Assembly: GCA_964006375.1 (NCBI GenBank)
Contig: OZ023262.1
Span: 193,413,907 to 193,477,906 of the forward strand
Length of the DNA stretch: 64,000 nt
Reading direction: 5' to 3'
From: Tillus elongatus
Taxonomy: Eukaryota > Arthropoda > Insecta > Coleoptera > Cleridae
The stretch's first letter is position 1; every line of letters begins with the position of its first letter. Below the pieces are notes generated by a model, which worked only from the letters and a program-made list of their open reading frames with translations, did not search any database and was not told where the DNA came from. The position numbers were made by a program, and so were the translations under genes. Shown here in pieces: positions 48,777-61,829 of this stretch.

Positions 48777-49339
48777 ATACAGACTTGTAGACTACTTCTC
48801 TGGCTTCACTGTTGGGTTTCGTTTCTGTAGGTGAAGGGCGTAGCCAGCGCGTAAGCTAACTGGAGCAAGAGGCACTTACGAATTCTAGATATCCATATTA
48901 TTTTTCATTGATTGTTGTTGCCCTTACTTGGTGAAACTGGTACATACTACATACAGACTTGGAGATTACTTCTCTGGCTTCACTGTTAGGTTTCGTTTCT
49001 GTGGGTGAAGGACGTAGCCAGCGCGTAAGCTAACTGGAGCAAGACGCCCTTATGAATTCTAGATATCAATATTATTTTTCATTGATTGTTGTTGCCCTTA
49101 TTTGGTGAAACTGGTCCATACTACAAACATACTTGGAGACTACTTCTCTGGCTTCGCTGTTGGGTTTCGTTTCTGTACGTGAAGGACGTACCCAGCGCGT
49201 AAGCTAACTGGAGCAAGACGCCCTTCACCTACAGAAACGAAACCCAACAGAGAAGCCAGAGAAGTAGTCTCCAAGTCTGCATGTAGTATGGACCGGTTTC
49301 ACCAAGTAAGGCAACAACAATCAATGAAAAATAATATTG
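48777..49339. repeat. 175-bp tandem repeat with an inverted terminal copy
   Basis: Two full units (starting 48,777 and 48,950) and a partial third (from about 49,125) carry GGCTTCACTGTTGGGTTTCG and GCGCGTAAGCTAACTGGAGC. The third unit stops at GACGCCCTTC (49,227), and an inverted copy of about 118 bp follows (CTACAGAAACGAAACCCAAC to CAATGAAAAATAATATT), making a hairpin with the units before it. Confidence 0.85.
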
Positions 49340-49636
49340 TCTGACAAGTTATGACAATTTAAAGAACTTTTGCTGTATCCATAGTAACGTAAACTTTCAG
49401 TTTAAAAATATAAATTAATACTTGTGCGTGAACAAACAATTTTAACTGCATTTTTCACACTGTACATCCTATAGAATTTCTACCAGTATAACCTATTTTG
49501 GTATTAGTCTTTGAATTTTTTTAAACAGTTGTAAAAATTTCAGAAATTTTGACTTTTAACATATTTTTTTCTAAACTACAGCCCTCAGGCTACCCCACGG
49601 GCGCCACTGCTTCACATAATAAATCGCATTTTGCGT
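49340..49636. other. no recognisable feature
   Basis: AT-rich spacer before the next HINE structure. Confidence 0.5.
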
Positions 49637-50920
49637 TTTAGCGAATTTTTCGTAAAATGAAAAATTCACTAATGAGGAGATCTATGTTTATATATATTAT
49701 ATCGTATCGATAACAAAAAGGTTCGGGACGCAGTAAGTGCGTTATAGTAGTTAATTTTCATAAGAATTGTACAGTATTAGTAAGATATATTATTAAAACT
49801 AATTCTTTAAATTGAACTGGACCTTGGAGATCGGTTTTAGAGTCCCCGTTAGCGATTATTTGTAAAAATTTATATTTTATATGGAGCTGAAAAATTAAAA
49901 TTTGGTCTTAGAGATAATATGTAAGTACTGCAAGTGCATTTAAAAAATTGTGTTACAAATTTCATTAAAGTTACAAACGGTTTTCAGAAAAAAATTAATT
50001 ATTTAGAAAGGGAATGTACCTGTCAAATTATAAATATGGCAGGTATTTTAGCTTATTAATTGCTTGGATGGTTTTGTTTTAGTCAACCCATCCCATTTTT
50101 GCAAACAATAAACAACAAAAAAGGTTTTTTATGTTATGGTAGAAAATGTTCGTAAAAATATTTCAAATCCAATAGCTCAATAAATTTCCAGCATCTTCGG
50201 TCTTGAACCATAGTAACACCTATGTAAACGCACGTATGTTAAATATGAAAGAAAAATAACATAATGAGCTTTGCGGATACACACAAATTTGTTTTAAAAA
50301 ACCTTTTTTGTTGTTTATTATTTGCAAAAACTGGATGGGTTGACTAAAACAAAACGATCCAAGCAATTAATAAGGAAAAATACCTGCTATATTTATAATT
50401 TGACAGGTACATTCCCCTTGTAATTTTTTTTTTTTGAAAAACTTTTGTAACTTTAATGAAATTAATAACACAATTTTTTTAAAGACACTTGCAGTATTTA
50501 CATATTATATCTAGGACCAAATTTTAATTTCTTAGCTCCATATAAAACATAAATTTTGTATATCTTACTAATATTGTACAATTCTTATGAAAATTCACTA
50601 CTATAACCCATTGCTGCGTCCCGAAGTTTTAATTTTTTTAGTTTGGAATATCTTAATTTTTCTTTGACCAAAAAAACTTGAAAATTGGAACTTAGTGACG
50701 TCTACCTATCTTCTTTTAAACTGTTATCTTTCGTTTTCATCACTTACAAGATTTTAAAGATATTGCGTTTTAAAAAACATTTTTAATTTTTTTTTTTCAG
50801 GAAAAATATGGCGTTGAGATATGATGCACGAACTCATCCAATGGGTTCCAGGGGCCCTAGAAGAAATGTTTCATAACTCTTACCATCGATACCTCTTTCT
50901 TAATGAAAATTCACTAAAAA
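49637..50920. mobile_element. Two HINE-type copies fused head to head (large inverted repeat)
   Basis: A 3' hairpin is at each outer end: minus orientation at 49,637-49,674 and plus at 50,815-50,920. The inner arms (about 49,720-50,125 and 50,285-50,635) are inverted copies of the family 5' block. They share TTCGGGACGCAG, GGATGGGTTGACTAAAAC and AAACAACAAAAAAGG, with a loop of about 160 bp. Neither half has a long AT tract. Confidence 0.7.
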
Positions 50921-51061
50921 TGGTTTTCTAAAATAAATTTATCGTTGCCTGTGAAGCTCATTGTTGTGTTATTTTTTAAATTTAGTACCCACGCTGCTTT
51001 TATATAGCTTTTAGTATGTATCAAAATTGAAGATTCTAGTTTAATGAGAAATTGAATTATC

Positions 51062-51115
51062 ACCATTTGGAACATTTTTACGAAAATTCGCTACCATAAC
51101 GCATTTGCTGCACCT
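51062..51115 (-). mobile_element. HINE-type element, 5'-end fragment
   Basis: Reads ATTCGCTACCATAACGCATT then TGCTGCACC, the reversed 5' terminus. No other part of the element is adjacent. Confidence 0.5.
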
Positions 51116-51838
51116 AAACCCTTTTCAACATTTATTTACTATTGCTTTATCCATAATCTTTGAAAATGAGACAAATAAATATAAACAAAAAATTTTGAAA
51201 TTAAAATTTTAATAATTTACACTGAACATGTTTATAGGTATAGATTATACTACTGCATGATATTATGTAGTTTTATTTACCTAAAATTTTCCATATATGA
51301 CATAAAGAGTAAGTAATAATGAAAATTCACTAAAACCTAAAACTAAACAATAAGTACTTTATTCTGAGATTCTAAGGTATTAGCTGAGTCTTATTATTTG
51401 TTTATGACGTATGCAAACAAAGAAGAAGAAGAAGATAACCTCGAATTATGCTCCTCCCACTGACAGTTTGCAAAGAACAAACGACAATGGCAAATAGATA
51501 ACTGGCGTTGTCAGATTTAACTAGGAAAGGGCGATGGGTTTTAAATACCTTGAAGAATAGGAAGCTTAATTTATACATAATAAAACGTAGTTCTAGGTTG
51601 CCTTTAAACAAATTGAATCACTTTCATTAAAGTTTTTATTTATTACTATATATTTTTCTGACATCTTAAAATTCAGATGACACTTTTGGCAACTGGCAAC
51701 CCCGCTGATTGTTTATTGTAACATATGTAGCCTGTTCGTTTGAAGTTTAATTTGGAGCATTTGTTTACAATAACAGCGTAACCTTGATATATCTATCTGA
51801 CTTTGTCTAACACTATAGGCACCCATTCGGAGGTAATT
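51116..51838. other. no recognisable feature
   Basis: AT-rich. A 69-codon minus frame at 51,402-51,611 has no known domain. Confidence 0.45.
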
Positions 51839-51905
51839 TCAGGTTATTATAATTAAGGTACTTAATGAGAGGCTTCATCCAGACAGCAAAATTTATTGAT
51901 GAGGA

Positions 51906-51946
51906 GCCCTACGCGTTTCGGCTATACAATAGCCACCATCAGGGGC
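51906..51946 (-). ncRNA. Hammerhead-like core, left arm
   Basis: Minus strand: helix I GCCC, core CTGATGG, extra T, helix II GGCTAT-TGT-ATAGCC, GAAA, CGCG loop, TA, GGGC closing helix I. Relative to the canonical core it has G for the last A and one extra base. Confidence 0.45.
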
Positions 51947-52330
51947 AAATTTTCTAATTTTTGAAAAATTAGATTCAAACTATACACAGGTTGCCAAGGC
52001 TGGAGTTTCATCTATTGTACCAGCGGTCCAACAACTACATACCCAAATGTGCCGGAAAATCGATTCATGGCGTCATCAAAACAATACAAACGACAACTCA
52101 AACCACAAGACGAGTAAACGTCGGCCATTAATGAAAATTTCAATAACGGCCGACGTTCACTCTCGTCTTGTGGTCTGAGTTGTCGTTTGTATTGTTTTGA
52201 TGACGCCATGAAACGATTTTCCGGCACATTTGGGTATGTTGTTGTTGGACCGCTGGTACAATAGATGAAGACTTCAGCCTTGGCAACCTGTGTATAGTTT
52301 GAATCTAATTTTTCAAGAATTAGAAAATTT

Positions 52331-52371
52331 GCCCCTGATGGTGGCTATTGTATAGCCGAAACGCTTAGGGC
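52331..52371 (+). ncRNA. Hammerhead-like core, right arm
   Basis: Same order and pairing as the left-arm copy: GCCC, CTGATGG, T, GGCTAT/ATAGCC, GAAA, CGCT loop, TA, GGGC. Four-base-pair helix I and six-base-pair helix II are both intact. Confidence 0.45.
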
Positions 52372-52475
52372 TCCTCATCAATAAATTTTGCTGTCTGGAT
52401 GAAGCCTCTCATTAAGTACCTTAATTATGTCTATCCGAGACCTTGAGACGTTCAGGAATGAAATCAGGTTATTAT

Positions 52476-52659
52476 TATTATTATTTATTAGTACATAATT
52501 TAACAATGTGTTTTACAAATAAGCTTAATGCTTGTGCTTGCAATTAACACAATTTTCACTCTTTTGATTTGCCTAAAGGGAACTGCCAAATATGCTACTG
52601 TCACATTTCTAATTTCAAGTAATATTCAATAACTTGGAACTTGCATATAGTAAATTATT
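52476..52659. other. (ATT)n run and unassigned spacer
   Basis: A short (ATT)n tract follows the target duplication; otherwise nothing is seen. Confidence 0.5.
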
Positions 52660-52940
52660 TATTTTTTGTTTGGTTATAACTCAGAATTTACTGAACCGAT
52701 TAAGTTCAAATGCAATGGTAGAAAGAACAACTGATACGATATCTACGTGCGCGTAAAGTTTTAGTTTCATACTTCTATTCATTTAAAAGATATTGCGTTT
52801 TTAAACAGTTTTTTGCATGTTTTTCTGAAACTATGTGAGTGTCAAAACTGTTTAACGACCTCATCCAAGCCATTAGCAAAATAAGGGCAATTACCAAATT
52901 TGGTCCAAATCATTGAAGTATTTTTTGGGTTATCGGTTGG

Positions 52941-53032
<92 letters not shown>

Positions 53033-53047
53033 GTATATATATATATG

Positions 53048-53142
<95 letters not shown>

Positions 53143-53274
53143 ACATTTTAGCTGACCCTGGAAATGGGTTCCAGGGGCCCTAATTCGCGCTCATTTGAAG
53201 AAAATTTTCGAAAATCTCACCATCAATACCTCTCTATTAGTGAATTTTTCATCGTGAAAATTCACTAAAAATAA
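52660..53274 (+). mobile_element. HINE-type element, 5' truncated
   Basis: The 5' block begins without the GTCTGGACGC end but has CATCCAAGCCATTAGCAAAA and GGGTTATCGGTTGGATA. Then (AT)n with ATGT variants (52,945-53,140), then a full 3' block (GGGTTCCAGGGGCCC, TTCGCGCTCATTTG) and hairpin TTAGTGAATTTTTC / GAAAATTCACTAA. Confidence 0.75.
52945..53140. repeat. (AT)n microsatellite with ATGT interruptions
   Basis: Longest AT tract in the window (about 196 bp). Four regularly spaced GTATATAT-type interruptions in the middle suggest replication of an imperfect unit. Confidence 0.95.
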
Positions 53275-53520
53275 TGGGCCGATTATTTTAATGAAATTTT
53301 GTACCTACCTTCGTTTTGCAAGTGGATTGGATAAGTTCGTTAGCTAGGAAAATTGGACCAGTTTTTCCGGGAAAATTTTTGAGTTTTCTTTCGGAAAATT
53401 TCTGTATCCCCGAAAATAACAGAGCTATGGCAACCAAAGTTGGCACATACGTTTCTACTGTCAAACTTGTCCTACATGCCGAAACTCAGATCTCTAAGTT
53501 GAAAGAAAAAAAAGTAATAG
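53275..53520 (-). mobile_element. HINE-type element, 5' block fragment
   Basis: Directly abuts the hairpin of the preceding copy. Reversed family phrases: GATAAGTTCGTTAGC, AAATTGGACCAGTTTTTCC, AATAACAGAGCTATGGCAAC. The 5' end is not reached. Confidence 0.6.
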
Positions 53521-53943
53521 GCATTTAAAAAAAAATTGGATGCCACTGGTGATCAAAGGAAAGCACAAGAACAACATATTTTTTGTGACTAACGAAACCA
53601 ATTGAATATTACATACAACCGTTAAGTTTTCTTGACGTAAAAAGGTCAAGAAGTAGCAGAAAAAATATTTTGAAAATTTTATCATTTTTCTTTTTAAAAC
53701 GTCAAAGTTGCGATTTGAAACGTCAAAATTTGCAATTTTCAGACAACGAATTTGAAACAAATACGAATTATGTAGACGATATGTCGTAATAAGTGTGTTT
53801 TACAAAGCCTTAGGCTTCAGCTTCAACCATCATTTTCCTTCGTTTTACTAAAATACTTTCGAAAAATCCATTTCAAATAGACCCTTTTTCTGATGCTGCG
53901 GCAGTAGTTTCACCTATAGAGTTTATGGTTTAATAGTCTATAT
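53521..53943. other. no recognisable feature
   Basis: AT-rich, no supported feature. Confidence 0.45.
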
Positions 53944-55003
53944 TTTAGCAAATTTTCGTAGAAAAAATTCGTTACTGAGAGGTCCGCGACTTATGAATTT
54001 TAAAAAGATTTCTTCAAATGAGCGCAAACTAGAACCCCTAAAACCCATATATGGGGTCAGTTTCAGTTTTTGTCTGTTTACAGATATACAGTATATACGT
54101 TAATTATAGGGTACCTCGAGCTGCATCTTATAAACCTATTTTGACAGTCACAGGGTGGCCCATAAGTCGTTGGTGATGCACACTTTCTTTTTTTAATAGA
54201 ACACCCCCTTATGTTATTGGATTTTTGTGTTGTCCATCGATTTATAATGCATGTTTGTAAGAAAAAAAATCGATACCGTTAATCGTTTTTGAGTTATTTC
54301 AATTGTTTTCCAGGTTTTCATGTTTTTGGCACATATTTCAAACACATCACAAATTCTGATACGGCGTTTTTCTCAATAGATAGCGGAGCCCCATGTATTG
54401 TTTGTATTACTCGTCGAAAAAATCCAGCTGCCGTATACAGGCACTTTTAAATAGTGGCTGAATTTAAACGTTTTCGCAGAAATGTTGTTAGTGTTTCTGT
54501 AGCAAATATTTTTGTAAGATTTCTGTGATATGTTGGTAATTAATAATAAATGTTTAGTAAATTATTGTAAAAAAAGTTGTCGAATTTTTGTTAAAAATAT
54601 AATTGAGTGTAACATTACTGAATGCAATTGCTGTAAAAAACAATGTTGATTTTTTGTAAAAGAAATTGTTGCAAATTTTCATAAAACTTTCTTTTCAATT
54701 TTGGTCCTAAAACTGTTTGTGAATCATTATATCTTGGCAAGTGTGTAAATAGCTTTAAGAGGTTCGTTGGCAAGGAAAACCGGACCAGTTTTTTCTGGAA
54801 CCTTTAAAGTTTATTTTCCGAAAATATTTGTACTTTTTGAAACCACAAAGCTATTTTAATGAAATATGGTTCATTGTTATTACTATATAGGTTATACTGC
54901 CAACCAAATGTCCTTCTTTTAAAAACAAGACATACTTGCCATTAAAAACATTTTTACGAAAATTGGCTACTATAACGCACTTGCTGCGTCCAGACTTTTT
55001 CTT
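53944..55003 (-). mobile_element. HINE-type element with internal insertion
   Basis: The plus strand begins with the hairpin TTTAGCAAATTTTCG / AAAAAATTCGTTA and the reversed 3' block (GAGCGCAAACTAGAACCC), and ends with the reversed 5' block (GGTTCGTTGGCAAGG, ACCGGACCAGTTTT) and ATAACGCACTTGCTGCGTCC near 55,000. The middle (54,151 to about 54,480) starts CAGGGTGGCCCATAAGTCG like a Tc1/mariner end and is probably a separate fragment. Confidence 0.65.
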
Positions 55004-55189
55004 TATATGCTGTTAATAGTTATTCGTGTACAAATTTTGAAAACCTTTTCTTTATCCGTTTTAAAGATAATTCAGGAAAATCGCGTTAAGCGTAACAACT
55101 TTAACACCCTGTATCTCAGTATCATGACCTTAAAATAAAAAATGTTACACGAACTACCCCCACTATTTTTTCAAGGGCAACTCACAACC

Positions 55190-57066
55190 CGACTTGCGTC
55201 CAGACAAATTTTTTTTAAGAAACGCTGAAACACGTCAATTTTAATATTGAGGGGGACATGTTTTGACATAAAACTCAACTTTGTCACATCAACCCCTTAA
55301 GGGTGGTGATAACAACCCTTATATTTTAAATAGGGAACATGGGTCAAGTGTCACATCATTTGAAAGCTCTTTATTTTCTGAATTGAGCACACTAATTTTT
55401 TTGGAAGTTTTATCAACTTGTTTAAAAATTATTCACAGTTGAAGATGTGAAAACGCATTTCACTCATTCCGATAAGAAATGTGCTGACAGTCAATGTTTT
55501 GTTGGTTTGTAAAAAAATGGACTATCAGAACATTTCTTATCGGAACGAGAGAAATGCGGTTTATTATTTCAGTTTATCGGTCGGTTGGTGGTACTACCGA
55601 AAATTAATTTCACAATGGTGTATTCTGTAGAAGAAAGAGTTGAAATAATTACTCTTTTTTTCAAAAACGATGACTGTGCCAACCGTACCGCAAATTTGTT
55701 TAATGAACGACATCCGAAGAGACATGTTAACAGAAAATACATTTTGGAGTTAGTTGCAAAGTTTCGACAAAGTGGTTCAGTAGCCAACAAAAAACAAGAT
55801 CCTAAACGTGAATTTCCGGTTAGAAATGAGACTACTGAGATCGAAGTTTTAGTACAAATTGCTGCAGACTGAACTTTGCGCACGAGAAAATTGGCCACTG
55901 TTTCAAACATCAAAAGAAGAACTATTTAGCGAATATTGAAGCATCCCGTATAAAATTCATCTTGTACAACAACTGAATGAAGATGATTTTGATCGGCGAC
56001 TGGAGTTTTGTGAAGTTATGACTGCACGAATAGCTGATAACGGGAACTTTCTGTTCAATATATGTTTTTCAGGCGAATGTAGGTTTTTATTAAACTCTAC
56101 AGTCAATCGTCATAATTGTCATTATTAGGCAGATAATAATCCAAGAAATTTTCACGAAGTCCACACTCAAACTCCACAGAAATGGACTGTCTGGACAGGC
56201 ATTTTTGGAGACCGTTTAATCGGACCAATTTTTCTTGATGGCAATTTGAGTGGCCAAACGTATTTGGAGTTACTAGAAGATATCGCTTACCCTCTAATAA
56301 TTGACATTGTTGAAAATGATGATCGCTATCAAGAAAATCAATTAGTGTTTCAACAAAATGGAGCTCCTCCGCATTTTTCACAACGTGTTAGGGAGTTTTT
56401 GAACAAAGAGTTTCCAGAGCAATGAATTGGGCGTAGAGGTGCTATTGAGTGGCCCCATACATCACCGGATTTAACTCCTTTAGACTTCTTTCTATGGAGT
56501 TATTTAAAGAGTAGAATTTTCGCAACAGAACCGGAGTCTCTGGAAGAATGACGACGACACATTGTTGAAGAATGCCGTCTAATAACTCCACAAATGCTCC
56601 AGAATGTCAGAGCTCGTTTTGAACAAAATTTGTACTTTTGTATGGAAGCTCGTGGTCAACAATTTGAACACTTACTTAACTGAATAAACATTTTTGACGT
56701 TTGGTTTTATTTTTTAGTTTTTTAACGAAAAATTGACTAACCAGTGCATTTCTTAACACAATGAATGAAATATGCTCTTGAAACTCCAACTGTGAATAAT
56801 TTTCAAACGAGTTGATAAATCTTCCAAAAAAATTTTGTGTGCTGAATTCAGAAAAGAAAGAGCTTTCAAATGATGTAACACTCGACCCATGTTGCCTATT
56901 TAAAATATAAGGCTTGTTATCACCACCCTTAAGGGGTTGATGTGGCAAAGTTGAGTTTTATGTCAAAACATGTCCCCCTCAATATTTAAATTGACGTGTT
57001 TCAGCGTTTCTTAAAAAAATAATTCTCTGGACGCAAATCGGTCTGTTTCGTTTTCGATGCGCCACC

Positions 57067-57067
<1 letters not shown>
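55190..57067 (+). mobile_element. rosa-like (DD41D) Tc1/mariner element, copy 2
   Basis: Same TIR as the copy at 45,584 (AAGAAACGCTGAAACACGTC, AACCCCTTAAGGGTGGTG). The right end is complete (GATGCGCCACCC) and next to (AT)n plus a HINE 3' block. On the left the outer 25 bp or so are replaced (CAACTCACAACCCGACTTG), so this copy has lost one end together with the left half of its host HINE. Confidence 0.85.
55615..56683 (+). pseudogene. rosa-like transposase, copy 2
   Basis: Starts MVYSVEERVEIITLFFK and stays open for 86 codons to a stop at 55,870. Further stops and a short deletion (the HHKFHPYN region) follow. Catalytic positions: first Gly (FSGECRF), second Asn (FQQNGAPPHF), third Asp (SPDLTPLDFFLW), so two of three are lost, a different pair from copy 1. 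The C-terminus is RFEQNLYFCMEARGQQFEHLLN then a stop (stated here in parts: RFEQNLYFCMEA, GQQFEHLLN). I count 41 residues between the second and third catalytic positions. Confidence 0.85.
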
Positions 57068-57070
<3 letters not shown>

Positions 57071-57158
<88 letters not shown>

Positions 57159-57293
57159 AACATATAAAAATTCAAACAGACCTTGGATATGGGTTCTAGG
57201 GGCCCTGATTCGCGCTCATTTAAAAAAAAATCAGAAAGTCTCACCATCGTTACCTCTCTTTAGTGAATTTTCTTGATGAAAATTCACTAAAAA
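57071..57293 (+). mobile_element. HINE-type element, 3' half
   Basis: (AT)n (57,071-57,158), then CCTTGGATATGGGTTCTAGG, TTCGCGCTCATTT, CTCACCATCGTTACC and the hairpin TTTAGTGAATTTTC / GAAAATTCACTAAAA. The left half was apparently lost with the end of the rosa-like element beside it. Confidence 0.75.
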
Positions 57294-58295
57294 TAGCAGA
57301 CCAAAATTCATAAAATTTTGTTCGCAGTGGCTTCACATTGTGCCAAAATCTAACGCTATAGTTTAATGCAAAATTGAGTTACTACGATTTAAAATATTTT
57401 TACAAATATTCGATATGTAGTCACGCATTTTTATTTCATATTTCTACAAGCCAACGAATGCACAAAATAATGTTTCACCTGTTTTACAGGTGTATATTGA
57501 GTTTTAATAGCAGACAGCACACGATCATTGTATAATTTGCATTACTTCCTGTTATTTAAAATGATCGTCAGCCGAAGAACAAAAACAGATCTGTTTTCTC
57601 AATACTCTCGAGTGGATAGACCATTAACCCACACATCTTCGTTGAACAATAGAGCTATGCGACCCAAACATCTTGAGATCTTGATTACATCATAATCTTT
57701 TGTGTAACTGCGCCTATGTGTGTGTAGGTGAGTGTGTGCTCAAGTGTCCACATAAGGACTACACACGGCGAGCTCGAGATTCCGAGCCCACTAGATAATG
57801 GTGGTGTACGTTGTAAACATTGTAAACTTGGTGAACAACAGGTGTCAGGAGAGGCTTAATTTATGGCAACGATGTAATCTTCATTAACTCCTGACCGGCA
57901 GATGAACGACTCGTTTATCCACTCATAAGCATAATAAATTATTACAGTCGTCCCTATTTCCGACCTGCGAATACAACCAGATGTGCGAAATGTGATGTTG
58001 AAAATATATGAGTGACATGATGGCACCGGGATTGATTTGTGGAGACTTGTGTGGGTTGCATTCAGTTAACTGTAACACTCATTCTGATGGTAGCAGTTAA
58101 TTAAAACTGCAGTTCTCATTAAGAAGACCAAACGACTTGGCGTGGGTGCAATTTTGATTACTAGGAAAACATGGGCGTAGGCAAGGGGGTAATGAAGGGA
58201 GGGGTGGGGTGTTCACTCCTGGCTTTTGGCATATACAGGTGTTCAGAAATACCCACGACAAATTTTATGATATAATTCTACACCAAAAAATGTAT
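57294..58295. other. no firm feature
   Basis: Mostly unassigned. A short stretch at 58,233 (TATACAGGTGTTCAGAAATA) resembles the end of the MITE at 43,452 but has no partner. Confidence 0.4.
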
Positions 58296-58899
<604 letters not shown>

Positions 58900-61829
58900 G
58901 ATTGTACTAATCACGAATACAGATATACACGTAAGCCAACAAGTGTCTAAAATGTGGTCATTTATGTCGCCTAGATAAGGATGGAAAGTGCTAAACCACC
59001 TGACACTTGAGTGTATAAACAACATTAGATATATTTTAAGCAGTGAAATTTAGGTCAGCTGGACAGATAGCTGACAACTGCCTGTCCGTGTCTCACCAAT
59101 CTAGTTGCCTGATTGTATCGCCACCATCTTTCACGTACGCAGGCTTGACTCACATACATCATGCTATACATTGCAAGCATTTACGGTCGGTATAACTTTT
59201 TAGTTGTATATCCGTGATATTAACACTCGTCCGCAAATTCCTCCATGGGCATCTACAGCCTTTTGAAGTTAGTGTCATCGAGGTGATTTTTATTTATTTA
59301 ATTTATTAGCACCGACGATACAGAAATAAACTTCTACGTATCGTACATTTACGATAAGAGTGGAATGACGTCATGAAGAAAAACAGTGCAACGTTGTCAG
59401 ATATTGTCAAATATTTCTGAGTATTTCTGTATTTTGAAAGCAAATTTGTACTGATTTGACTTGCAAACATCGTCATTCGAGAACTAGTATTCATTAGTTT
59501 TTTTGGGTTAAAAAAAAGTGATTAGAGATTGTGTAGACAATTATTTATTTTCGTTTACAGTAACATATTATTTTGTTAACCCTAAGGTGCTTATTTAAAT
59601 ATATTTTAATAATAAACAATACTTTTCAAGCTTAATTTTTATAATCAAGGTATAAAATTGTGGAACTCTTGTGGACATATTTTAGGAAAAATGATAAAGC
59701 GTTTTACCACAGAGTTACTAAAATCTTTCTGTAACAAGAGTAGGTTAAAGAGTACTACATCTGAAACATACAAAGTGCATATATTTTTAAATGTCCTTTG
59801 TACCCGAAGTATTGAAATATAATTGAAATCAGAAAATGGTACACAGATCTAAATTTATACGCTTCATAAGTAACATTTCGAGGGTAGTTTGGTATAAATT
59901 ATCGATATCTACAACTTCCTTGGTTTTTTGCTGTTTTCTCGAGGGACTTCCGGGGTACGACACCTTGGTTATCATCAGCTACGCTGTTGTTAACTGTTTT
60001 TAGACTTAGGTATCTTTAACGCAGCTGCAACTCTCTTTTACAACATAACCTACAGTTTTCGCAGAAAATTAAAACGCCAATTTAGAAATAAGGTCTTAAA
60101 ACTTCAGATACAATTACTTACTACTGCTGCTACTTACGTCGTGTATACCAGTAAGGGGTATAAAAAGCTCTCCTTGCCACATTCGCATTCAAAATAGGTT
60201 ATTAGTGATGCTACCATTTCTTGAGCATGTGTTAACGGCCTGGGCATTGTAACCGTTTATGCAATAAGTATCGTTAACTTAACCGCTTTTACTCCTAAGA
60301 AAGCTATTTTAAACGTTTGATGAAATATAAACCCCACAAATAGACGAACAACTGCCAATTCTCGTCAGTGGGCACACCAATTTGTTTACGTTTAATAATT
60401 ATGCGTTTTCGCAACGTCGTTGGGGGTTGCCAACTTATAGTTTTTTTAATTTCTGCTGTAATACGATATATAAATCTGCTTTGAGAATTTAGACTTCTGT
60501 GTCGCCTACATTTAATCACTAAAAATGACGTAATTCCGTTCTTATTGTTAGTTATTCAATGTCACTTCTTACAAATATCGGGTGACCCATATTGTAACCA
60601 GTGGGGTGAGAACAAAAAGGTGGTTAGTTATTTCGGCTCACAATTTTTTCTTTAAGTGTATTTTGATTACATTTTAAATAAATCATGAATCTTTGAATAT
60701 TTTAACGCACAAAAACAATCCCTTGGCGTAAAGTCGTATAGTCGACCATTATCCAGATATTCGTACTTAAAAAGGACGACTGAAGTGAGTAAATACGGTA
60801 TACAGGCGATGTATTAAAATTTAAGAGTGTCACTTTAAAACCTAGTTATTATTTTACACCATTTACAAAGAAAAGAGAAATTTCTGGCACCTAGTATATT
60901 TAGTACAATCTTAAATTCACCTGAATTCCAGCAAAAGCTAAAAAACTCCATCCAAAAGTGTAACACATGGGAGTACCAAGCGCTTCGCAACAAATCATAG
61001 TCAGCTTATGTCAAATGCATTTAATATTGTTCAATAACCAATACATAATGTGACTTTTGTGATGTTTTCGTTAAACAATCTGATATTTCCGACCTGCTTG
61101 TTTTTGCTATTTAAGAATTTCAATAAAAAGCTGAAAAACGAATAATCATTCGTTTTAAAAAAGAGCATAAGTGTATGACTCCTAAAGCGCAGTGATTATA
61201 TAAAGAAACGTACCGACAAATAAATTCCATTCCTCCAATTTTTCATTACTTTCATAGAAAACGTTGTGAAAAAAGATCTTTAAACCGAATAACTTAGCTG
61301 GAAGAGCACGTACCACTGGTACTGTGAAAGTTGAAAAGAAAAATATTCGCGCGTAATCCAGAGATAAACAGTAGAAGGCTCGCTACGCTAAAAGACATTA
61401 CAAAAGGCTCGTTTTTCTAAATTCTGCATGTATAGTATCCTTACCCATACTACATTCAAATAGTTAAGCTCTAAAACATGAAAATTTTGAACCCAACACG
61501 CAATTATGTGGATCGCTAAGACAAAAATGACACCAAGATGCCAACATTATAGGTTAAGATATTTTTCTTTGGTGATGCCAGATTTAACAAAGACACAATC
61601 ATAGATTTCCATAAAAATCACATATGGGCAGACTAAAACTCGAGTGCGATTTTTTAATCAAGGCACCAAGAAAAAATTGTGATCAAAGGCTGAGAGGGAA
61701 TATTTGAAGAATATTTAATAGACCCCTATATTTCACCAACTAGATTAAACGGTGAATCATAGAGTTTCTACGAAATGTGCTACTTGATGATGTGCCTTAT
61801 ACTCTTGAAACATATATTATGCACTTCAT
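58900..61829. other. no recognisable feature
   Basis: Nearly 3 kb of AT-rich sequence without supported genes, arrays or inverted repeats. Short frames (62 codons minus at 59,306; 71 codons minus at 60,304) show no domains. Relatively free of the window's common transposons. Confidence 0.45.

Larger units (their letters stand above)
51851..52463. mobile_element. PLE-terminal-like palindromic insertion with 12-bp target duplication
   Basis: A 576-bp palindrome (51,851-52,426) centred near 52,137, plus a 37-bp tail on the right. TCAGGTTATTAT stands immediately before (51,839-51,850) and after (52,464-52,475). Each arm carries, reading outward, a hammerhead-like core and then GGGCTCCTCATCAATAAATT. 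Architecture (outward cores, 12-bp duplication) is the same as at 29,931-30,176, but the sequence is a different family. Confidence 0.7.

Noticed and set aside
54151..55111. CAGGGTG at 54,151 and CACCCTG at 55,105 as the two ends of one transposon
   Set aside because: Only 7 bp are shared; beyond that the flanks do not pair, and the interval includes the 5' block of a HINE.
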